From NCBI GenBank assembly GCA_002336845.1, contig DDEX01000011.1, forward strand, positions 5,675-69,674: DNA of 64,000 nt. The letters are read 5' to 3'. This DNA is from Rhodobacteraceae bacterium UBA1943. GTDB taxonomy: Bacteria; Pseudomonadota; Alphaproteobacteria; Rhodobacterales; Rhodobacteraceae. The notes beneath the pieces were generated by a model. It saw only the letters and a program-made list of their open reading frames with translations. It did not search any database and was not told the origin of the DNA. Positions 59,406 through 64,000 of this stretch are shown here, piece by piece (position 1 is the first letter of the stretch; each line of letters begins with the position of its first letter). The position numbers were made by a program, and so were the translations under genes.

Positions 59406-60617
59406 ATGACCGAAGCCTATATCTATGACACCCTGCGTTCCCCCCGCGGCAAGGGCCGCCCAGACGGCGCGCTGCACGAGGTGACCTCGGTTTCCCTGTC
59501 CGCCCAGATGCTGAACGCGGTCAAGGACAGGAACGGACTGACCGGCCATGCGGTCGAAGATGTGATCTGGGGCAATGTCACCCAGGTCGGCGAACAGGGC
59601 GGCTGTCTGGCCCGGTCTGCCGTGCTGTTATCGGATCTGGACGAGTCGATTCCCGGCCTTGCCATCAACCGCTTTTGCGCCAGCGGCATGGAGGCGGTGA
59701 ATCTGGCCGCCAACCAAGTCAAGGGCGGGGCGGGGCAAGCCTATATCGCAGGCGGGGTCGAAATGATGGGCCGCGTGGCGATGGGCAGCGACGGGGCGGC
59801 AATTGCTGTCGATCCGACGCTTGCCATGAAAACCTATTTCGTGCCTCAGGGCATTTCGGCCGACATCATTGCCACCGAATTCGGCTTTACCCGCGAACAG
59901 GCCGACGCGCTGGCCGTGGAATCGCAGCGCCGCGCCGCCGAGGCGTGGAAGGCGAACCGCTTTGCCCGCTCCATCGTGCCGGTCAAGGACCGCAATGGCC
60001 TGACGATCCTCGCCCATGACGAATACATGCGCCCCGGCACCGATGCGGCGGCGCTTGGCAAGCTCGACGCCAGCTTCAAGGCGATGGGCGAGGTGATGCC
60101 CGGCTTCGACAAGGTGGCGATGATGAAATATCCGCATCTGGAGCGGATCAATCACATTCATCATGCCGGAAACTCCTCGGGCATTGTCGATGGTGCGGCG
60201 GCTGTGCTGATCGGCAATGCCGAATTCGGCAAGGCTCACGGGCTGACGCCGCGCGCGAAAATCCGTGCCACGGCCAAGATTGGCACCGACCCGACCATCA
60301 TGCTGACCGGCCCTGTGCCGGTGACGGAAAAGATCCTCAAGGATGCGGGCATGTCGATCCGCGACATCGACCTCTTCGAGGTGAACGAGGCTTTCGCCGC
60401 CGTGGTGCTGCGCTTCATGCAGGCGTTCCACGTCGATCCCGCCATCGTCAACGTCAACGGCGGCGCGATTGCCATGGGCCACCCGCTTGGGGCCTCTGGC
60501 GCCATCATCATCGGAACCCTGCTGGATGAGCTGGAGCGCAGCGGCAAAGGCGTGGGCCTTGCCACGCTGTGCATCGCCAGCGGCATGGGGGCCGCCACGA
60601 TCATCGAACGGGTCTGA
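59406..60617 (+). CDS. Thiolase, acetyl-CoA C-acyltransferase (FadA type)
   Basis: 403 residues. The acyl-accepting cysteine is Cys91 in INRFCASGMEAVN, the His is in EVNEAFAAV, the second active-site block is GGAIAMGHPLGASGA, and the final cysteine is in LCIASGMGAA. The YDTLRSPRGKGRPDGALHE start is typical of beta-oxidation thiolases. It cleaves 3-ketoacyl-CoA and, with the FadB-type gene downstream, completes a beta-oxidation cycle. Confidence 0.94.
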   Translation: MTEAYIYDTLRSPRGKGRPDGALHEVTSVSLSAQMLNAVKDRNGLTGHAVEDVIWGNVTQVGEQGGCLARSAVLLSDLDESIPGLAINRFCASGMEAVNLAANQVKGGAGQAYIAGGVEMMGRVAMGSDGAAIAVDPTLAMKTYFVPQGISADIIATEFGFTREQADALAVESQRRAAEAWKANRFARSIVPVKDRNGLTILAHDEYMRPGTDAAALGKLDASFKAMGEVMPGFDKVAMMKYPHLERINHIHHAGNSSGIVDGAAAVLIGNAEFGKAHGLTPRAKIRATAKIGTDPTIMLTGPVPVTEKILKDAGMSIRDIDLFEVNEAFAAVVLRFMQAFHVDPAIVNVNGGAIAMGHPLGASGAIIIGTLLDELERSGKGVGLATLCIASGMGAATIIERV

Positions 60618-60691
60618 GCGATGCCCCCCCGCCCCGCCCGGCCGGATTCTGCCAATTGCCGTAGCGTCACTTGCGCTGCTGCCTTGAAAAA

Positions 60692-60708
60692 GGTCATACT
60701 AGCTGACC
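60692..60708. promoter_or_regulatory. Inverted repeat in the thiolase-cupin spacer
   Basis: GGTCA (60692-60696) and TGACC (60704-60708) flank TACTAGC. TTGCGC (60671) and CATACT (60695) could act as -35/-10 with 18-bp spacing, which would place the repeat over the -10. It may give the downstream genes a second promoter. Weak evidence. Confidence 0.35.
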
Positions 60709-60738
60709 ATCTCGCGAGCTTCGCGAAAGAGGGCGGCA

Positions 60739-61143
60739 ATGTACGGACGGATTGCAGATCTGATGACGTGGCGGGCGGGGCTGCTGATGGCAGGCTGCGC
60801 CGAGGCTTTGGCGGCCGAGCATCTTTATCCCTATGCCATCTATTTCGGCGACCGTCTGCAAGCCCTACCCTCTTCGTCCGAGCTGGCGCAAACCTACCGC
60901 TTGATCCATGCCGCCCTTGTCGCGCTTGGGGCAAGCCAGCTCGAGGCGCGGGTCGTGGCGCTTGGCTTGCCCCGCGGCGGGCGCTTCCGTGTCTGGGTGG
61001 ACTGGTGGGCCGAGTTGCAGGACGGTTCGCGCCGGCTGGTGGCGCAGACCGTGGAATACATGCGCGAGACCGCCGAGGGGTCGCGCAGCGAAATGACCGA
61101 ATGCAGCGGCTGGGCGCCGCCTGCAGCCATCGCGGCCCGCTAG
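60739..61143 (+). CDS. Conserved hypothetical protein (134 residues)
   Basis: A 134-residue soluble protein, GAGGGCGGCA before the ATG. Its sequence (HLYPYAIYFGDRLQALPSSSELAQTY, then ALGLPRGGRFRVWVDWWAEL) has the alternating helix and strand feel of a SnoaL/NTF2-like or cystatin-type fold, but I cannot assign it. Coding style matches its neighbours. It is placed inside the acyl-CoA block, so it may be part of it. Confidence 0.65.
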   Translation: MYGRIADLMTWRAGLLMAGCAEALAAEHLYPYAIYFGDRLQALPSSSELAQTYRLIHAALVALGASQLEARVVALGLPRGGRFRVWVDWWAELQDGSRRLVAQTVEYMRETAEGSRSEMTECSGWAPPAAIAAR

Positions 61144-61204
61144 CGGCGCCTGCCGCACCCGTCGGGCCGCCCCTCTGTGGCAGCACGACAAGGGAGGCGC
61201 GCTG

Positions 61205-61675
61205 ATGCCGAAACTCGACCTGACCAAGGTGCCGGTCAAGACCGGCTCGATCTATCCCGAACCCTATGCCTCGATGATGAAGGGCCGCAGTTCGCTGCGG
61301 CTGGGCGAGGCGGCGGGCCTGACCCAGTTCGGCGTCAACCTGGTGATGTTGGAACCGGGCGCCGTTTCCTCGCTTCGCCACTGGCACATGGCCGAGGACG
61401 AATTCGTCATGGTCACGCTGGGCGAATGCGTGATGGTGCAGGACGAGGGCGAAACCGTCATGCGGCCGGGCGATTGCGCGGGGTTTCCGGCTGGGTCCAC
61501 CAACGGGCACCATTTCATCAACCGCACCGACCAGCCCGCCAGCTTTCTGGTAATCGGGTCCAAGGCCAAGCGAGAGGTCGCCACCTATTCCGACCACGAT
61601 TTCGCAATCGAGATCGAGGACGGCAAGGCGCGCTTTACCTATCGCGACGGCACCGACTGGAAGGGTGTGCGGTGA
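61205..61675 (+). CDS. Single-domain cupin
   Basis: 156 residues. Cupin motif 1 is RHWHMAEDEFVMVTLGE with the metal-binding His-x-His and Glu. Motif 2 is GDCAGFPAGSTNGHHF with the final His. The end, YSDHDFAIEIEDGKARFTYRDG, recurs in the next protein. It probably binds a metal and acts on or senses a small molecule; the reaction is unknown. It overlaps the double-cupin gene by GTGA. Confidence 0.87.
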   Translation: MPKLDLTKVPVKTGSIYPEPYASMMKGRSSLRLGEAAGLTQFGVNLVMLEPGAVSSLRHWHMAEDEFVMVTLGECVMVQDEGETVMRPGDCAGFPAGSTNGHHFINRTDQPASFLVIGSKAKREVATYSDHDFAIEIEDGKARFTYRDGTDWKGVR

Positions 61676-62646
61676 AGGTCGATCCCGCCCTTGCGCTGCT
61701 GCACCGTGCCGAAAACGGCACGGAAACGCTGCATCTGTCTGATGCGGGCGGATTGAAGCAATTCGGCTGCTATCTGGAAACCCTGCCGCCGGGTGCCGGA
61801 TCTTCCGACAGCCATTGGCATTCCAGTGAGGATGAGTTCCTGTTCCTCCTTTCGGGCCACGCCACGATACTCGACAATTTCGGCGAACATCTGCTGTCGC
61901 CCGGCGATGCCGTCTGCTGGCCACATGGCGAAGAAAATGCCCACCGGGTCGAAAACCGTAGCACCGAAGCCTGCCGCTATCTGATCCTTGGCTCGCGTGT
62001 CGAAGCCGACATCTGCCACTATCCCGACCTTGGGCGCCGCCTGATCAACTCCCCCATAACGTGGAGCTTGGTCACCGACGATGGCGCCCACCTGCGCGGC
62101 GGCGATCTGCCCGCCCATCTGCTAGACCTGTCACCCCTATGGGGCCAACCTGTCGAAGGCCCAGCACGAACTCGTCTGCTGCCCGCCGCAAGCCGCCAAT
62201 GGGCCGATGAGGATGCCTATGCCCATCCGATCCTTGGCGGCGGCCTTGGCCCCTATCGCCATTCGGTGATGGGAGAGCTTGGCGGGCTGTCGCAATTTGG
62301 CGTCCACCTGGAGGAACTGCCGCCGGGCAGCCGCTCCTCGTTCCGCCATTGGCATGAGGGTGAGGATGAGATGATCCATCTTCTCTCTGGCAGCGTGGTC
62401 CTTGTCGAGGACACGGAAACCCCGCTTCACTCCGGCGACACTGCCTGCTGGCCCGCTGGCCAGCCCACCGGCCATCAGTTGCAGAACCGCAGCGATGCGC
62501 CCGCGATCTACCTGACCATCGGCACCCGGCTGTCCCGGGATGTCATCCACTATCCCGATCACGACCTGATCACCCACAAGGACGGCAAGGCCCGCCGCTA
62601 TCTGCACCGCGACGGCACGCCCTACCCGCAAGGAGGAACCAAATGA
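61672..62646 (+). CDS. Double-domain cupin
   Basis: 324 residues with two cupin domains of the same subfamily as the preceding gene: HWHSSEDEFLFLLSGHA near residue 45 and HWHEGEDEMIHLLSGSV near residue 225. The second ends in YPDHDLITHKDGKARRY like the single cupin. I take the GTG at 61672, which overlaps the upstream stop; in-frame sequence before it runs through the other gene. It overlaps the FadB-type gene by ATGA, so it is translated with the beta-oxidation enzymes. Confidence 0.86.
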   Translation: MKVDPALALLHRAENGTETLHLSDAGGLKQFGCYLETLPPGAGSSDSHWHSSEDEFLFLLSGHATILDNFGEHLLSPGDAVCWPHGEENAHRVENRSTEACRYLILGSRVEADICHYPDLGRRLINSPITWSLVTDDGAHLRGGDLPAHLLDLSPLWGQPVEGPARTRLLPAASRQWADEDAYAHPILGGGLGPYRHSVMGELGGLSQFGVHLEELPPGSRSSFRHWHEGEDEMIHLLSGSVVLVEDTETPLHSGDTACWPAGQPTGHQLQNRSDAPAIYLTIGTRLSRDVIHYPDHDLITHKDGKARRYLHRDGTPYPQGGTK

Positions 62647-64000
62647 CCGATTTCACGATGAAAACCGATGCCGATGGCGTTGCCGTCATCACCTGGAACG
62701 TGGCGCAAAAATCGATGAACGTCATGTCCACCGAGGCCTTTGCCCTCTTGTCCGATCTGGTCGATCAGGCGCTGGCCGACCCTGCGGTGAAGGGCATTGT
62801 CATCACCTCGGGCAAGAAAGATTTCGCAGGCGGGATGGATCTGAACGTCATCGCGCAAATGCGGGCCGGTGGCGCGCAAGCCATCTTTGACGGCGTGATG
62901 ATGATGCACCGCGTGCTGCGCAAGATCGAACTTGCGGGCATGGACCCCAAGACCAAGAAAGGGGGCAAGCCGATCGCCGCCGCCCTGCCCGGCACCGCCC
63001 TTGGCATCGGGCTGGAGCTGCCGCTTTCGACCCACCGCATTTTTGCCGCCGACAACCCCAAGGCCAAGATCGGCCTGCCCGAAATCATGGTCGGCATTTT
63101 CCCCGGCGCGGGCGGCACCACGCGGCTGTCTCGCAAGCTGGGCGCGATGATCGCGGCGCCCTTCCTGCTGGAAGGTAAACTGTCAGACCCGAAGGCCGCC
63201 AAGGCAGCTGGCCTGATTGATGAGGTAGTGCCTGCGGACGAGCTGCTGGCCCGCGCAAAAGACTGGGTGCTGAACGCCAAGGACGCCGATCTGGTCAAGC
63301 CTTGGGATGACAAGGGCTATAAAATGCCCGGCGGTGCGCCCTATCACCCGGCGGGCTTCATGACTTTCGTGGGCGCCAGCGCCATGATCAACTCGAAAAC
63401 CCAAGGCGTCTATCCCGCCGCCAAGGCCCTGCTGGCCGCCGTTTACGAAGGCGCGATGGTGCCGTTCGACGTGGCGCTGAAGATCGAGGCTCGGCAGTTC
63501 ACCTCTGTTCTGCTGAACCCTTCGTCCAGCGCCATGATCCGCAGCCTGTTCATCAACAAAGAGGCGCTGGACAAAGGTGCCAACCGGCCCAAGGTCGCCG
63601 ATCAGTCGGTGAAAAAACTGGGCGTGATCGGCGCGGGCATGATGGGCGCGGGCATCGCCTATGTTTCGGCCAATGCCGGGATTGAGGTGGTGCTGATCGA
63701 CTCGGCGCAAGAGGCGGCGGACCGTGGCAAGGCCCATTCCGCCGACCTTCTGGACAAGGGCGTCAAGCGCGGCAAGGTCACCCCTGCGAAGAAGGAAGAG
63801 GTTCTGTCCCGCATCACCGCGACCACCGATTATGCCGCCCTTGCAGGCGCAGACCTGATCGTCGAGGCGGTGTTCGAGGATGTGGCGGTGAAGGCGGGCG
63901 TGACGAAAAAGGTGCTGGCGGCTGTCGGCCCCGACACGATCTTTGCCACCAACACCTCGACCCTGCCGATCACCCAGCTTGCCCATGCCTCTGACAAGCC
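62643..64000 (+). CDS. 3-hydroxyacyl-CoA dehydrogenase/enoyl-CoA hydratase (FadB/FadJ type), cut by window end
   Basis: The frame is open from the ATG at 62643 to the window edge (452 codons visible). The N-terminal crotonase domain has an oxyanion loop (FAGGMDLNVI) and the two catalytic Glu positions in GTALGIGLEL and LPEIMVGIFPGAGGT. The third Gly of the usual G-x-ALGGG segment is Ile here. The NAD-binding domain begins near residue 324 with KLGVIGAGMMGAGIAY. The rest of the dehydrogenase lies beyond the window. It hydrates enoyl-CoA and oxidises 3-hydroxyacyl-CoA, working with the thiolase upstream. Confidence 0.93.
   Translation, partial: MTDFTMKTDADGVAVITWNVAQKSMNVMSTEAFALLSDLVDQALADPAVKGIVITSGKKDFAGGMDLNVIAQMRAGGAQAIFDGVMMMHRVLRKIELAGMDPKTKKGGKPIAAALPGTALGIGLELPLSTHRIFAADNPKAKIGLPEIMVGIFPGAGGTTRLSRKLGAMIAAPFLLEGKLSDPKAAKAAGLIDEVVPADELLARAKDWVLNAKDADLVKPWDDKGYKMPGGAPYHPAGFMTFVGASAMINSKTQGVYPAAKALLAAVYEGAMVPFDVALKIEARQFTSVLLNPSSSAMIRSLFINKEALDKGANRPKVADQSVKKLGVIGAGMMGAGIAYVSANAGIEVVLIDSAQEAADRGKAHSADLLDKGVKRGKVTPAKKEEVLSRITATTDYAALAGADLIVEAVFEDVAVKAGVTKKVLAAVGPDTIFATNTSTLPITQLAHASDK

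Noticed and set aside
1..64000. Search for tRNA, rRNA, CRISPR, integrase, transposase or attachment sites, including at the 26-kb junction
   Set aside because: None seen by eye; the absence of a tRNA or integrase at 26 kb argues against a classical genomic island boundary.

Overview
The window is GC-rich alphaproteobacterial chromosome, densely coded, with many short ATGA, TGATG or GTGA overlaps between genes. I saw no rRNA, tRNA, CRISPR array, prophage or insertion sequence. It falls into two parts with different character. Bases 1 to about 26,000 look like a member of the Rhizobiaceae (Rhizobium, Shinella or Ensifer type). Bases from about 26,100 to the end look like a member of the Rhodobacteraceae. 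The change falls inside one gene, the ABC-transporter ATPase at 25928-27013, near its Walker A codons. By hand count, the solute-binding-protein gene left of the change (22811-24070) uses TTC for all 22 phenylalanines. The BMP lipoprotein gene on the right (45754-46749) uses TTT for 7 of 15. The simplest reading is a chimeric contig or a recombination joint at a conserved site. This should be settled before any left-to-right linkage is trusted.

Left part. It opens with the end of a phosphonate/C-P lyase locus (phnE, a DUF1045 2H phosphoesterase, phnM, phnN). A photolyase and a DUF454 membrane protein follow on the opposite strand. Next is a three-gene operon of an N-formylglutamate-amidohydrolase-like enzyme, a QEGLA-motif (DUF1704) metallopeptidase and a GshB-like ATP-grasp ligase, with a DUF2934 gene convergent to it. 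This operon is the best candidate for an under-described system. Then comes a complete Mrp/Pha-type multisubunit cation/proton antiporter (A with B fused, C, D, E, F, G), followed by a surface-polysaccharide group (GumK-like glycosyltransferase, flippase, TupA-like ATP-grasp). The left part ends with a GntR regulator, a Cys/Met-metabolism PLP enzyme and a CUT1 ABC importer (binding protein, two permeases, start of the ATPase).

Right part. It starts with a deoxyribose-type operon: the rest of a sugar ABC ATPase, a SorC-family regulator with a 16-bp palindrome just upstream, deoC, and a double-domain ALDH16. A housekeeping stretch follows: gshB, yraN and rsmI on the minus strand, then a periplasmic penicillin-binding-protein activator, glnD, murJ, a rhomboid homologue lacking both catalytic residues, trpS, a Usp, an Asp/Glu racemase, nfu, tsaB and rimI. 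A purine-nucleoside importer (BMP, double ATPase, two permeases) sits with a purine nucleoside phosphorylase. After it come a TauE/SafE-TIGR02186 pair and a minus-strand operon of two hotdog thioesterases and a MATE exporter.

The last 8.5 kb is a fatty-acid or acyl-CoA degradation block: two tandem MerR regulators with a LiuR-like operator, a long acyl-CoA dehydrogenase, a GST, a thiolase, three tandem cupin domains in two genes, and a trifunctional FadB-type enzyme running off the right edge. Functionally, the right part links nucleoside uptake and phosphorolysis to deoxyribose-phosphate cleavage and aldehyde oxidation, and separately encodes a regulated beta-oxidation module. The left part covers phosphonate use, cation homeostasis, envelope polysaccharide and an unknown amino-acid/peptide modification operon.
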